Positions 19,354-29,391 of a stretch of DNA of 64,000 bases are shown here, one piece after another (the first letter of the stretch is position 1; the number at the start of each line of letters is the position of its first letter). The position numbers and the translations under genes are program-made. The notes under the pieces are model-generated. The model saw nothing but the letters and a program-made list of their open reading frames with translations, did no database searches and was not told where the DNA came from. Source of the stretch: Algibacter miyuki (GTDB taxonomy: Bacteria > Bacteroidota > Bacteroidia > Flavobacteriales > Flavobacteriaceae); NCBI RefSeq assembly GCF_042427745.1, contig NZ_JBHMFA010000009.1; one strand, written 5' to 3'.

Positions 19354-20894
19354 TTATTTTAGTACATAACGGATTAGACGTTATTGAAGTTTTAAATGAA
19401 GATTTAAAGCCTCTTGAATGTTCTTTTAAAACGGGTTCTATTTCTGCAACTTTGTTGAGTTTGGCAAATGGGCATAAAGATGCTTTACTCGTGTGGTGCC
19501 ATACCCAACTTAAAAACCAAATCAATTTTAAAGAGTTTCAAAATATTTTTCATCATAAACGCATTTTTGCAAGTTATAATCCTTCGAAACAGAATTATTT
19601 ACCTGAACAAATTGGTTATGTAGAGCGATCGTGTTTTTTAAATGTGAATAAAACAGTTACCTATCCTACTTGGGTTACTAGTAGTTTCATTGGAGGAGTA
19701 AATACATCGGTAATTAATATTTTAAAAAATGAACTTACTGCTAATAATAGCTTTGATTATTTTTTGAACTCCATGGCTAAACGAGGTATGTCAGAGGGTT
19801 TGTTCTGTTATTCTGAACCTAAATTGTTGCGTTCTATTGAGGTGAAAATTCCTGAAATAAAGCCTGCCTCAATTTATACATTGTATCAATTTATTTGGCA
19901 ACATTATAAATGGGTTTGGGTTTTCTTTCTAACGTTATGTTATATTATATATGAAAAAAAACTACCGCTTTTGCAGTTAGTCAAAAGTCTGTTTTATAAA
20001 CCACTTAGAAATCATTTTAATTTAGAAGCGATTGTTATTCAATCTCAAAAAAAGGAAGTTATAAGAAAAGAAATAGATGTAATTATTCCAACCATAGGAC
20101 GAAAAAAATATTTATACGATGTTTTAAAAGACTTAGCAAAACAAACCATTTTGCCAAAAAACGTGATTATTGTTGAACAGAATCCGTTAGAAACTTCGAC
20201 TTCAGAATTAGATTATTTAAAAACTGAAGATTGGCCGTTTATTATAAGGCATACCTTTACACACCAAGCAGGAGTTTGTAATGCGCGTAATATTGCGTTA
20301 GGGTTGGTTACATCAGATTGGGTGTTTTTTGCAGATGATGATATTCGTTTTAATATTGATTTTTTCGAAAAAACGTTTAAAAAAATCACAACTTTAAAAA
20401 TAGATGTAATAAGTTATTTGTGTTTGCAACCACATCAAAAACAAACTTATTTTAAGTTAGAACAGACCATCGTTTTCGGTTCGGGGTCCAGCTTTTGTAG
20501 TAGAAAAGCGATTGAGAATTTAAAATTCAACATGGCTTATGAGTTTGGTTTTGGTGAAGATGCCGATTTTGGTATGCAAATTAGAAACAAAGGTTTCGAT
20601 GTTTTTTTTGTACCCGATATTAAAATAACTCACCTAAAAGCTCCCATGGGAGGTTTTAGAACTAAAATAAAACAGCGCTGGGCAGACGATGTTATTCAAC
20701 CTAAACCATCTCCAACGGTTATGTTACTGAATCAAACTTATTACACCAAATTTCAATTGCTAGGTTACAAATTAGTGTTAGGTTTGCGTTATTATAAAAA
20801 CAGTACTATTAAAAATCCAATTACATATATAAAAAAATATCGTAAGCAATGGGAGCGTAGCCAGTTTTGGTTTTCAGAATTAAAGGTAAGATGA
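19350..20894 (+). CDS. GT2 glycosyltransferase with extra N-terminal half
   Basis: A 514-residue protein, about 200 longer than its GT2 neighbours. Residues 245-490 are a standard GT2 domain: DVIIPTIGRKKYLYDVL, VEQNP, the metal site FADDDIRFN near 330, and FGFGEDADFGMQIRNKG near 395. Residues 1-185 resemble a degenerate or partial second transferase domain (TWVTSSFIGGVN, RGMSEGLFCYSEPKLL), followed by a likely membrane segment near 188-205 (WVWVFFLTLCYIIYE). The function of the first half is unknown; it could be a remnant or an acceptor-binding module. It starts inside the previous gene (ATGA). Confidence 0.75.
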   Translation: MIILVHNGLDVIEVLNEDLKPLECSFKTGSISATLLSLANGHKDALLVWCHTQLKNQINFKEFQNIFHHKRIFASYNPSKQNYLPEQIGYVERSCFLNVNKTVTYPTWVTSSFIGGVNTSVINILKNELTANNSFDYFLNSMAKRGMSEGLFCYSEPKLLRSIEVKIPEIKPASIYTLYQFIWQHYKWVWVFFLTLCYIIYEKKLPLLQLVKSLFYKPLRNHFNLEAIVIQSQKKEVIRKEIDVIIPTIGRKKYLYDVLKDLAKQTILPKNVIIVEQNPLETSTSELDYLKTEDWPFIIRHTFTHQAGVCNARNIALGLVTSDWVFFADDDIRFNIDFFEKTFKKITTLKIDVISYLCLQPHQKQTYFKLEQTIVFGSGSSFCSRKAIENLKFNMAYEFGFGEDADFGMQIRNKGFDVFFVPDIKITHLKAPMGGFRTKIKQRWADDVIQPKPSPTVMLLNQTYYTKFQLLGYKLVLGLRYYKNSTIKNPITYIKKYRKQWERSQFWFSELKVR

Positions 20895-21730
20895 ATATAA
20901 GAAAATCTGTTCAAAAAATCTTATTGAGATATAGTACTATTAAAGATCATCCTTTAACAAAAAAGGCGGCTTTAAGAGGCTTATATAGATATCTTAATTT
21001 TAACTTATGTCAAACTATAAAAAAAAGACCACGAGTTTATAATTGGATAAATGGACTTAAATTTTATGCCGAGAAAGGAGATGCGGGTATTGTTGGTAAT
21101 ATTTATTATAAATTAATGGATTATGAAGATTCAATGTTTTTATTGGATCACTTAAAAAAAAATGATTTATTTGTTGATATTGGTGCTAATTTAGGGCATT
21201 ATACTTTGCTGGCCAGTGGAGTTTGTAAGTCTAAAACAATAGCTATTGAGCCTATAGTATCAACATTGATAAAATTAAAAAAGAACATAAAACTTAATAA
21301 TTTGGAGGATAGTGTATCTGTTCTATCCATTGGAGTAGGTGATACAAAGGAAACGCTTAATTTTACAACGAATAATACGGTAATGAATAGTGTTTCTTTG
21401 ACAGAAAACATAAATACAGTTAAGATTGAGGTTGATACTTTAGATTCTGTTTTAGAAAATCTACATCCCAATTTTATAAAGATTGATGTTGAAGGCTATG
21501 AATATAAAGTGCTTAAAGGAGCGAGTCATATTTTAAAAGAACCTCAATTAAAGTATTTGTTAATAGAGTTTAATAATTCTGGAGCTAAATTCAATTTAAA
21601 AGATGAAGATGTTTTTGAGCTAATTATTCAAAACGGGTTTAAGCCTATAAGATATAATCCAATTTCAAAAAAAATAAGGACTATAAAGAGTTATAATAGA
21701 GATAAATTTAATACTTTATTTGTTAGGTAA
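20891..21730 (+). CDS. FkbM family methyltransferase
   Basis: A 279-residue SAM-dependent methyltransferase. The SAM-binding FVDIGANLGHYTLLAS lies near residue 90 and the family-typical FIKIDVEGYEYKVLKGA near 195. The start at 20891 is preferred over an in-frame GTG/ATG-like start 24 bases upstream because it forms an ATGA overlap with the preceding stop, the same coupling seen elsewhere in this cluster. FkbM-type enzymes O-methylate hydroxyl groups of sugars or natural products, so a methylated sugar in the glycan is likely. The first 50 residues are basic. Confidence 0.85.
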   Translation: MNIRKSVQKILLRYSTIKDHPLTKKAALRGLYRYLNFNLCQTIKKRPRVYNWINGLKFYAEKGDAGIVGNIYYKLMDYEDSMFLLDHLKKNDLFVDIGANLGHYTLLASGVCKSKTIAIEPIVSTLIKLKKNIKLNNLEDSVSVLSIGVGDTKETLNFTTNNTVMNSVSLTENINTVKIEVDTLDSVLENLHPNFIKIDVEGYEYKVLKGASHILKEPQLKYLLIEFNNSGAKFNLKDEDVFELIIQNGFKPIRYNPISKKIRTIKSYNRDKFNTLFVR

Positions 21731-21735
21731 ATTTA

Positions 21736-22767
21736 ATGCTTAAACTATACACAAATATCGAGTTTTTAACCGAAACGTATCGACGTCAAGTCTTTCCGTT
21801 GTTGTTTGATTTGGTGTTTGTGCAAAATGAAACATTACTTTCAAAATATAAGCTTGTTGATGCTATAGAAGATGCTGATATTGTTGTTTTTCCTATAGAT
21901 TACGCCGCATTTTTAAAACACAGCGTAGCACTTTCAGATTTACTTAAAAAAGCTAAACAGCATAAAAAAACTATTTGGATTTATTCGGCAGGCGATTACG
22001 GTTTTACCAATTACATTCAAAACACGTACACTTTTCGTTTGGGTGGTTTTGATAGTCAGTTGGATGAGCGGACATTAATAATGCCATCGTTTATTAGTGA
22101 CCCTTACGGTAGATATTTATCCCAAGGTTTTTCAATATTAAAAAAGGGGGGTAAACCAAGTATTGGGTTTGTGGGGCACGCACAATCCGGATTAAAAAAA
22201 TATTTAAAGGAATATATAAATCACTCAAAATATAAACTAAAACGCATATTAGGTAAAGTTCTAGCTGATAAACAGCCCTTTTATCCATCAAGTATCAAGC
22301 GTGCAAAATATTTAGAGTCATTAGTGAAAAATGAAGATTTAAATACTCAGTTTGTTTTAAGAAATCAATATAGAGCAGGGGCACATTCTACATTAACTAA
22401 AGAAGAAACTACGGAACAGTTTTACGATAACATTTTCAATAATGGATATACGTTTTGTAGTCGTGGAGTTGGTAATTTTTCGGTACGTTTTTACGAAACT
22501 TTAGCTGTTGGACGTATCCCAGTTTTAATTAATACTGATTGCCGGTTGCCTTTACAAGATCAAATACAATGGGAAAGTCATTGTTTAATTATAGATGTAA
22601 AGAGTAAGCTATCTATGGCAGAGCAAATTTTAAAGTTTCATAATAATTTAGATGAAAAAGCATTCGAAAGCTTGCAACAATCTAATCGCTATTTATGGTT
22701 AAATAGCTTAACTAGAGAAACCTATTTTATTTCAATATACAATCAATTTAAAACGGAGCTAAAATAA
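21736..22767 (+). CDS. Exostosin-like glycosyltransferase (GT47)
   Basis: A 343-residue protein resembling bacterial exostosin-domain (GT47) transferases. The pattern is a short acceptor half with VVFPIDYAAFL near 54 and WIYSAGDYGF near 85, then SIGFVGHAQSG near 140, and a donor-site block SRGVGNFSVRFYETLAVGRIPVLI near 235-258 followed by DC(R)LPLQDQI. In this family the conserved Glu and the G-x-IPV motif bind the UDP-sugar. It ends in a TAATG overlap with the next gene. Confidence 0.75.
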   Translation: MLKLYTNIEFLTETYRRQVFPLLFDLVFVQNETLLSKYKLVDAIEDADIVVFPIDYAAFLKHSVALSDLLKKAKQHKKTIWIYSAGDYGFTNYIQNTYTFRLGGFDSQLDERTLIMPSFISDPYGRYLSQGFSILKKGGKPSIGFVGHAQSGLKKYLKEYINHSKYKLKRILGKVLADKQPFYPSSIKRAKYLESLVKNEDLNTQFVLRNQYRAGAHSTLTKEETTEQFYDNIFNNGYTFCSRGVGNFSVRFYETLAVGRIPVLINTDCRLPLQDQIQWESHCLIIDVKSKLSMAEQILKFHNNLDEKAFESLQQSNRYLWLNSLTRETYFISIYNQFKTELK

Positions 22768-23765
22768 TGAGTTTGTCTTTTTCATTAGTAGTTTGTACCT
22801 ATATGCGCCCAAAAGCGGTGGTTAGCCTTTTGGAATCGGTTGCATTACAAACACTTTATCCTAATGAAATACTTATTATAGATGGTTCAAAAAATAACGA
22901 TACAAAAAGTGTTTTAAGTGAAAAGACATTTTCAAATTTGAAATATTTTAAGGTTGACGAGGCGCATAGAGGTTTAACCAAGCAACGTAATTTTGGAATT
23001 AGTAAGGTGTCCAGTCATTCCGAAGTTTTATGTTTTTTAGATGATGATACTGTTTTGGAGCCTAACTATTTCGAATCTGTTATAGAGGCTTTTAAGTCGG
23101 ATGGAGGCATAACAGGTGTTGGAGGTGTTGATACAAACGGAAACCGATGGAAGCAAAAAAAAGTAGGCGTTATATACCCAAAAAGTAAGTTTTATACCAT
23201 AGGTAATTATGTAATTAAAGAAGGTTCGAGAAATGTAATGCGAAACTATTTTGGGTTACAATCTAGAGAAAAACCTGGTGTAATGCCTGATTTCTCACAT
23301 GGAAGGACTTATGGTTACCCATTTACCAATACATTACATGATGTCGATTTATTAGTAGGTATGTCGTTTAGTTTTAGGAGAATTGTGTTTGAAAACATTA
23401 AATTTTCTACTTATTTTGAAGGTTATGGCTTGTATGAAGATGCAGATTACTCCTTGAGAGCTTTAAAATATGGAAGAAATGTATTGTCTACTAAAGCTAA
23501 ATTAGCGCATTATCATAACGATTTGGGTAGGCCTAATCAATATAAATATGGTAAAATGGTAGTTAGAAATGGTTGGTATGTTTGGCGTGTAAAATACCCG
23601 AAACCAAACCTAAAAGCACGATTTAAATTTCATGCCACATCACTTTTATTAACTGTTATTAGAGGAACGAATGTTATTACAACTTCTGAAAAACAAAAAG
23701 CTTTTACCGAAACAATAGGACGTATTGTTGGTTGGTTTTCGCTTTTGTGGAATAAACCCCTATAA
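22767..23765 (+). CDS. Glycosyltransferase family 2
   Basis: A 332-residue GT2 enzyme starting SLVVCTYMRPKAVVSLLESV, with IIDGSKNND near 37, the metal motif CFLDDDTVLE near 90 and the acceptor block FEGYGLYEDADYSLRALKYG near 218. The protein is longer than a bare GT2 domain and ends with a hydrophobic and basic tail that probably contacts the membrane. The A of its ATG is the last base of the previous stop codon. Confidence 0.9.
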   Translation: MSLSFSLVVCTYMRPKAVVSLLESVALQTLYPNEILIIDGSKNNDTKSVLSEKTFSNLKYFKVDEAHRGLTKQRNFGISKVSSHSEVLCFLDDDTVLEPNYFESVIEAFKSDGGITGVGGVDTNGNRWKQKKVGVIYPKSKFYTIGNYVIKEGSRNVMRNYFGLQSREKPGVMPDFSHGRTYGYPFTNTLHDVDLLVGMSFSFRRIVFENIKFSTYFEGYGLYEDADYSLRALKYGRNVLSTKAKLAHYHNDLGRPNQYKYGKMVVRNGWYVWRVKYPKPNLKARFKFHATSLLLTVIRGTNVITTSEKQKAFTETIGRIVGWFSLLWNKPL

Positions 23766-23820
23766 TAATACCGACTATAACATAGTCAAAATAACGAACG
23801 AATTAAGGCTTAGTTTTACA

Positions 23821-24801
23821 ATGAAAGTATATATAGATAGAACAACCGATATTTATTACGCCTCCTTTTATATCGAAGGGCTAAAATCTGTTTTTGGTGA
23901 AAGAAATGTACGGTTTTCAAATAAGTATTTTGATGCCTTTAAACATAATAATAACTATTTTGCATTTGTTTTAAAAGATGAAAAGGGGTTAAGAAAGATA
24001 ATTATTGATTTTGGTGATTCAGAAAAAATATTTGATACTCCGTTGCAGTGGTCAGATGCCTATTTTAAAATTAATTTAGCCTTTGATGAAGAAAATCGAT
24101 CGAATAAAATTGTTTCCATAGGGCCTAGTTTTGGTACTAAAATTTACGGGTTATTTAAAACTCTTTGGTTTGCCTCAATTAATTTAGTGTTTGCAAATAA
24201 AAGAATACATAATAAAAGAAAGTTTTTGTCAGATTATAAAGCCCAATTTAATAGGAAAGTATTAAGAGATTATTATCCTTCCAAAAGGGAACGTAAATAC
24301 GTTTATTTTGTGGCTTCGTTATGGAAAAAAGAAGGACGTACAAATTTATTTAGGTCTAATTTTATTAAAGCGTGTTTAGAAAACGAAGATGTAAATTTTG
24401 AAGGAGGGTTTGCTCCAAGAACAAAAAAAGATATCACCGGTTTTGAGTCTTTAACAATGTCTAAAAGGGATGATTTTAGTGCCTTTGTTAGTAAAACAAA
24501 AAAGAGTAACGTCGTTTTTAATACGCCAGCAGTATTAAGTTGTCATGGGTGGAAATTGGCTGAGTTTTTATGTTTTGGCAAAGCCATTATATCTACTCCA
24601 ATTTCTAGACAGTTACCTGAAGAATTAGAAGATCATGTACATGTCATGATTACTAATGGAACTCAAGATGATATATCCAATGTTTTAAATGATATGTTAA
24701 ATAATGAAGGTAAATTGCAATGTCTAGAAGTAAACTCCCGCAATTATTTTGATAAACACCTAGCGCCTGAAGCCGTAATAAATAAGATACTGAAACAGTA
24801 G
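23821..24801 (+). CDS. Probable GT-B glycosyltransferase
   Basis: A 326-residue protein. The frame is open further upstream into the preceding gene, but the ATG at 23821 is the first credible start because the protein then begins with the GT-B-like strand MKVYIDRTTDIYYASFYIEGL. The C-terminal half has a donor-site-like HGWKLAEFLCFGKAIISTPISRQLP near 252-275 with the conserved Glu. The family is not certain since the first half has few landmarks. It is flanked by GT2 and GT4 genes. Confidence 0.65.
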   Translation: MKVYIDRTTDIYYASFYIEGLKSVFGERNVRFSNKYFDAFKHNNNYFAFVLKDEKGLRKIIIDFGDSEKIFDTPLQWSDAYFKINLAFDEENRSNKIVSIGPSFGTKIYGLFKTLWFASINLVFANKRIHNKRKFLSDYKAQFNRKVLRDYYPSKRERKYVYFVASLWKKEGRTNLFRSNFIKACLENEDVNFEGGFAPRTKKDITGFESLTMSKRDDFSAFVSKTKKSNVVFNTPAVLSCHGWKLAEFLCFGKAIISTPISRQLPEELEDHVHVMITNGTQDDISNVLNDMLNNEGKLQCLEVNSRNYFDKHLAPEAVINKILKQ

Positions 24802-24817
24802 ATTTTACAGAATATAT

Positions 24818-25933
24818 ATGCGTTTTTTAATAATTACCCATGTCTTACACGAACCCCATGCCCAACAATGGTATGCTTATGCACCCTATGTGCGTGAGAT
24901 GAATTTGTGGTTAAAATATGTAGATGAGGTTGAAATTGTAGCTCCGTTAATGGATACACCAATTTCAGAAATAGATATAGGCTATCAGCATAACAAGATT
25001 AAGTTCACAGAAATACCAGCCATTGCTTTTATCAATTTTAACAATGGTTTAAAATCATTATTAGCTATACCGTTTATTTTTTTTAGATTATTTCGAGCGT
25101 GTAAACGTGCAGATCATATCCATTTAAGATGCCCTGGAAACATTGGACTATTAGGCTGTTTCGTCCAAATATGTTTTCCGAAGAAAATAAAAACAGCAAA
25201 ATACGCAGGCAATTGGGATCCTAATGCTAAACAACCTTTGAGTTATAAATTCCAAAAATGGATTTTAAGCAATACTGTTTTAACTAAAAACATGACGGTT
25301 TTAGCCTATGGCAATTGGCCAAATCAAACTAAAAATATAAAGCCTTTTTTTACGGCAAGTTTTAAAAATGAAGATCGGGAAGCAATACTAGAAAGAGATT
25401 ATTTTAAAACATTGAAGTTTGTTTTTGTAGGAAGTTTAGTGAGCGGGAAACGGCCATTGTTAGCCATTAAAATTGTAGAAGCTTTAAAGAATAAAGGATA
25501 TACGGTAAAGTTAGACCTCTATGGTGATGGTGTTTTAAAAGAAGAATTAAGGCAATATATTTCAAGTCATAATTTATCGGAAAATATACGTTTACACGGA
25601 AATAAAACAAGTGAAACAATTGTAAAAGCTCTAAAACAATCTCATTTTTTGATATTAGCATCGAAATCGGAAGGGTGGCCGAAGGCTGTTGCCGAAGCTA
25701 TGTTTTTTGGAACCATACCTATTGCAACTGCAGTGTCTTGCGTACCGAGTATGTTAGGTAATGGCAGTCGTGGAATTCTAGTAGAGCCCGATGTATCAAA
25801 AGCAGTTTCTCATATTATTGAAGTCTTAAGTAAAGAAGATTTAAATAAGATGGCTAAATTAGCATCTGATTGGTCGCAAACCTTCACACTAGATTATTTT
25901 GAATCGGAAATTAAAAAACTACTCATGGCATAA
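24818..25933 (+). CDS. Glycosyltransferase family 4
   Basis: A 371-residue GT-B enzyme. HLRCPGNIGLLG near residue 105 is an acceptor-domain element, FVFVGSLVSGKRPLLAIKIV near 200 begins the donor domain, and ASKSEGWPKAVAEAMFFGTIPIAT near 285 carries the retaining-transferase Glu pair. The stop codon shares one base with the next ATG (TAATG), another GT4 gene, so the pair is tightly coupled. Confidence 0.9.
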   Translation: MRFLIITHVLHEPHAQQWYAYAPYVREMNLWLKYVDEVEIVAPLMDTPISEIDIGYQHNKIKFTEIPAIAFINFNNGLKSLLAIPFIFFRLFRACKRADHIHLRCPGNIGLLGCFVQICFPKKIKTAKYAGNWDPNAKQPLSYKFQKWILSNTVLTKNMTVLAYGNWPNQTKNIKPFFTASFKNEDREAILERDYFKTLKFVFVGSLVSGKRPLLAIKIVEALKNKGYTVKLDLYGDGVLKEELRQYISSHNLSENIRLHGNKTSETIVKALKQSHFLILASKSEGWPKAVAEAMFFGTIPIATAVSCVPSMLGNGSRGILVEPDVSKAVSHIIEVLSKEDLNKMAKLASDWSQTFTLDYFESEIKKLLMA

Positions 25934-27018
25934 TGCGTGTACTTCAACTCATAGATAGTCTGGACGCCGGAGGAGCAGAGCGCATTGCTGTTAATTTTGC
26001 TAATGCATTAACAACTGAGGTTGAAGTGTCTTTTCTATGTGCCACCAGAAAAGAAGGAATATTAAAGGCATCCATAAATAGTGACGTTGGGTATTGTTTT
26101 TTAAATAAGAAATCAACATTAGATATTCGAGCTATAAAGCGTTTAAGAGGCTTTATTAGTCAAAATGAAATAAGCATTATTCATGCGCATGCATCATCTT
26201 TTTTTATCGCAACTATCATTAAAATTTTAAAACCTAAATTAAAATTAGTTTGGCACGACCATTATGGTAAAAGTGATTTTCTTGAAGAAAGACCAAAAAG
26301 TGTTTTGAAATTTTGTTCTCGATTTTTTAATCATATATTCTGCGTAAATTCAAAACTTAAAAGTTGGGTTAAAAACGAGTTAAATACTGATTCTGTGAGC
26401 TTCTTGTTTAACTTTGCAGTACGGGATGATGTTGCACAAACTACAGTTCTGAAAGGTGAAAAAGGAAAACGCATAGTGTGTTTAGCTAATTTAAGACCAC
26501 AAAAAGATCATCTAAACTTATTAAAAGCTTTTAAAAGGGTAACGGAAGTTTATCCAGATTGGAGTTTGCATTTGGTTGGTAAAGATTTTAAAGACGATTA
26601 TGCTCGGCGTATTTTTCAATGGATAGAAAAAGAAAATTTAGTGCATCGAGTGTATTTCTGTGGAAGCTGTTCTGATATTTCATCTATATTGAAACAAAGT
26701 GATATTGGAGTGCTAGCATCGAAATCAGAAGGATTACCTTTAGCTATACTAGAATACGGCTTAGCTAGTTTACCAGTTGTAACGACCAATGTTGGTGATT
26801 GTAAAAAAGTAATTGAAAACGAAAATTTAGGATATTTAGTTTTACCTGAAAATGTAGACGCTTTATATAGTGCTTTTTTGTGTTTGATAGAAAAGCCAAA
26901 CGAAGGGAAAATAAACATGGGAAATGCATTAAATAACCATGTAGAATTACATTTTTCGAAAAAAAAGACAATAGCAAATATTTTAGCAGTGTACAAAAGT
27001 ATTGAGCGTAATAAATGA
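25933..27018 (+). CDS. Glycosyltransferase family 4
   Basis: A 361-residue GT-B enzyme with the classic GT4 start LQLIDSLDAGGAERIAVNFANAL, a HAHASSFF segment near 85, IVCLANLRPQKDHLNLLKAF near 180 at the domain junction, and ASKSEGLPLAILEYGLASLPVVTT near 265 as donor site. It overlaps the O-antigen-ligase-like gene by four bases. The short loops and GGAER motif resemble enzymes that add N-acetylhexosamines, but the sugar is not assignable. Confidence 0.9.
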   Translation: MRVLQLIDSLDAGGAERIAVNFANALTTEVEVSFLCATRKEGILKASINSDVGYCFLNKKSTLDIRAIKRLRGFISQNEISIIHAHASSFFIATIIKILKPKLKLVWHDHYGKSDFLEERPKSVLKFCSRFFNHIFCVNSKLKSWVKNELNTDSVSFLFNFAVRDDVAQTTVLKGEKGKRIVCLANLRPQKDHLNLLKAFKRVTEVYPDWSLHLVGKDFKDDYARRIFQWIEKENLVHRVYFCGSCSDISSILKQSDIGVLASKSEGLPLAILEYGLASLPVVTTNVGDCKKVIENENLGYLVLPENVDALYSAFLCLIEKPNEGKINMGNALNNHVELHFSKKKTIANILAVYKSIERNK

Positions 27019-28370
27019 AAAACACATATATTAAAATATTAAGCTTACACGTACTGTTTGGAGTTGTGGTATACTATTCTCGCGGATTTGGGAATTTGTA
27101 CTTTTTTGCAATTCTGGCTTTCTTTTTTATTAAAATAATCAATGCGCCAAAAAAAGGGAAGTCTGTCGAAATTATAAAAGCTTGTGCTTACCTTTTAGGG
27201 GTTGAGGTTGTGCTTAGAATGTCTGGAGGAATTATATTCTATGAAGCGATTAAATATGTAATACTATTATTTGCCGTTTTAGGGCTTTTCTATAATGGAT
27301 TTAATAAAAAGGCCACAATGTACTTTGTTTATGTTTTACTACTTATACCAAGTGTTTATTTGTCGTTGGCCTTATTAGATGTAGACGATAATATAAGAAA
27401 AGCTATAGCATTCAACTTAAGTGGGCCTGTTTGTTTAGGGGTAACGGCCTTATTTTGTTATGGAGTTAAGGTTACTAAATCGCAATTAGAATCTATAATA
27501 AATCATATGGTCTACCCTTTGGTAAGTACTGTTGTTTATATCTTTTTATACAACCCTAATGTGGCCGATGTTGCTACAGGTACGGGGTCTAATTTTGCGT
27601 CGTCTGGAGGATTTGGGCCTAATCAGGTATCTACAGTGTTAGGCTTAGGTATGTTTTTACTCACGGTGCGATATTTTTATTTTAGTAAAATAAAATGGCT
27701 TAAATATTTAGATTTAATTTTAGTAGTACTTTTTGCATTCCGGGCCATTGTAACCTTTAGTCGAGGAGGGGTTTTTACGGCACTTATTATGATAGTGGCT
27801 TTTATTTTTTTTCAGTTCAGAAGTATGGATAAACGAGAGAAAACTAAAATGGCTATCTCTGTTGGGGTACTATTGGTGGTCGCTTTAGGAACTTGGGTAT
27901 TATCTTCAGTTCAAACTAACGGTTTTATAGATAAGCGCTATGCTAATGAAAACGCTATGGGAATAGAAAAGGATGATGTTACAACAGGTCGGGGCGATCT
28001 CTTTTTGTTAGAATTTAATGAGTTTATGGAAAACCCCGGTTTAGGTGTTGGTGTTGGTCGAGTAAAAGATATTAGATTTCAAAAAACGGGAGTTCATGCG
28101 GCATCACATAACGAATTAAGCCGTATTATTGCTGAGCATGGGTTTTTAGGGGTTTTAGCTTTTTCAATCTTATTGTTGGTGCCATTATTCTTGAGATTGA
28201 AGGACAGAAGTAATGTATTGTTTTTTTCATTTTATTTCTTTTGGTTGCTTACCGTAAACCATTCAGCGATGCGAATTGCCGCACCAGCCTTTATTTATGC
28301 ATTAAGTTTATTACACGTTGTAAATGAAAAAAATCCTGTACATAGGAAACAAGTTATCTCAAAAAGGTAA
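27015..28370 (+). CDS. O-antigen ligase / polymerase family protein
   Basis: A 451-residue polytopic membrane protein with about ten hydrophobic segments. It has the Wzy_C/WaaL pattern: a periplasmic region with FASSGGFGPNQVS near 198, the TFSRGGVFTALIMI segment near 252, and the catalytic-loop-like HAASHNELSRIIAEHGFLG near 357. Such proteins either polymerise repeat units (Wzy) or ligate finished chains to a carrier (WaaL). Within a repeat-unit cluster the polymerase role is the more likely. It overlaps the GT4 gene on each side. Confidence 0.85.
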   Translation: MKNTYIKILSLHVLFGVVVYYSRGFGNLYFFAILAFFFIKIINAPKKGKSVEIIKACAYLLGVEVVLRMSGGIIFYEAIKYVILLFAVLGLFYNGFNKKATMYFVYVLLLIPSVYLSLALLDVDDNIRKAIAFNLSGPVCLGVTALFCYGVKVTKSQLESIINHMVYPLVSTVVYIFLYNPNVADVATGTGSNFASSGGFGPNQVSTVLGLGMFLLTVRYFYFSKIKWLKYLDLILVVLFAFRAIVTFSRGGVFTALIMIVAFIFFQFRSMDKREKTKMAISVGVLLVVALGTWVLSSVQTNGFIDKRYANENAMGIEKDDVTTGRGDLFLLEFNEFMENPGLGVGVGRVKDIRFQKTGVHAASHNELSRIIAEHGFLGVLAFSILLLVPLFLRLKDRSNVLFFSFYFFWLLTVNHSAMRIAAPAFIYALSLLHVVNEKNPVHRKQVISKR

Positions 28371-29334
28371 AACGGAAACCACTATTGATACGTTGGGTAA
28401 AGGGTTGAGAAACTTAGGTTTTGAAGTTGTTTTTGCCTCGTCATATAGGCTGGTTTTTATGCGATTTTCCCACATGCTTTGGACGGTTTTCAAACACAGA
28501 AAATCTACAAATTATGTGTTAATAGATACTTATAGTACTTTGAATTTTTATTATGCCTATGCCATAAGCCAGCTTTGTAGAGTTTTTAAATTGAAATATA
28601 TTCCTATTTTACATGGTGGCGAATTACCAAAAAGACTAGAAAATTCACCTAAACTATCTAAAGCTATTTTTAAGCATGCTTATAAAAACGTGGCGCCATC
28701 AGGTTATCTAAAATCAGAATTTGAAAATTATGGCTTTCGTAATATAGATTTTATTCCTAATTCTATTCCTTTAGAAGATTATATTTTTCAGCCTAAAACA
28801 TATCAAACGGTAAAGTTATTATGGGTGCGTTCATTTTCAGAATTATATAATCCTACATTAGCAATACGGGTTTTAAAAGCTTTAAAAGATGAAAATATAG
28901 ACGCAAAACTCTGTATGATAGGACCCAAAAATGACGGCAGTTTATTGGCGTGTAAACAGCTTGCTGAAAAATTAAATGTAGATGTAGAGTTTACAGGAAA
29001 ACTCTCGAAACAAGAATGGCATAAAAAAGCAGAAGCTTTCAATGTTTTTGTAAACACCACAACTATTGATAATGCTCCCGTTAGTGTTATTGAGGCTATG
29101 GCTTTAGGTTTGCTCGTGGTTTCTACAAATGTAGGGGGCATGCCTTTTTTAATTGAAGATAATATCGATGGCTTGTTAGTACCTTCCAATGATTTAGAAG
29201 CTTTTGTTGATGCTATAAAAGGCATAATGAAAAACTCAGAAAAAAATGGTGATATCGTAAATTCAGCAAGAAAAAAGGTTGAAAATTACGATTGGGAAAA
29301 GGTTAAACAAGAATGGTGTAATCTATTACGTTAA
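28324..29334 (+). CDS. Glycosyltransferase family 4
   Basis: A 336-residue GT-B enzyme. ILYIGNKLSQKGKTETTIDTLG at the start is typical for this family; PILHGGELPKRL near 95 and VAPSGYLKSEFE near 122 lie in the acceptor domain; NVFVNTTTIDNAPVSVIEAMALGLLVVSTNVGG near 240-270 is the donor site. The ATG lies 47 bases inside the end of the ligase gene, an unusually long overlap, and no later ATG precedes the conserved start. Confidence 0.85.
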   Translation: MKKILYIGNKLSQKGKTETTIDTLGKGLRNLGFEVVFASSYRLVFMRFSHMLWTVFKHRKSTNYVLIDTYSTLNFYYAYAISQLCRVFKLKYIPILHGGELPKRLENSPKLSKAIFKHAYKNVAPSGYLKSEFENYGFRNIDFIPNSIPLEDYIFQPKTYQTVKLLWVRSFSELYNPTLAIRVLKALKDENIDAKLCMIGPKNDGSLLACKQLAEKLNVDVEFTGKLSKQEWHKKAEAFNVFVNTTTIDNAPVSVIEAMALGLLVVSTNVGGMPFLIEDNIDGLLVPSNDLEAFVDAIKGIMKNSEKNGDIVNSARKKVENYDWEKVKQEWCNLLR

Positions 29335-29391
29335 AGGAAGGCGAAACGGTTTACTTTTTTATCTTTACGGGGATAAAACTTTTTTAGATCA

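Noticed and set aside
28803..29225. 140-residue antisense frame inside a GT4 gene
   Set aside because: Fully covered by a clear glycosyltransferase on the other strand; composition is Ser/Thr-rich as expected from an antisense frame.
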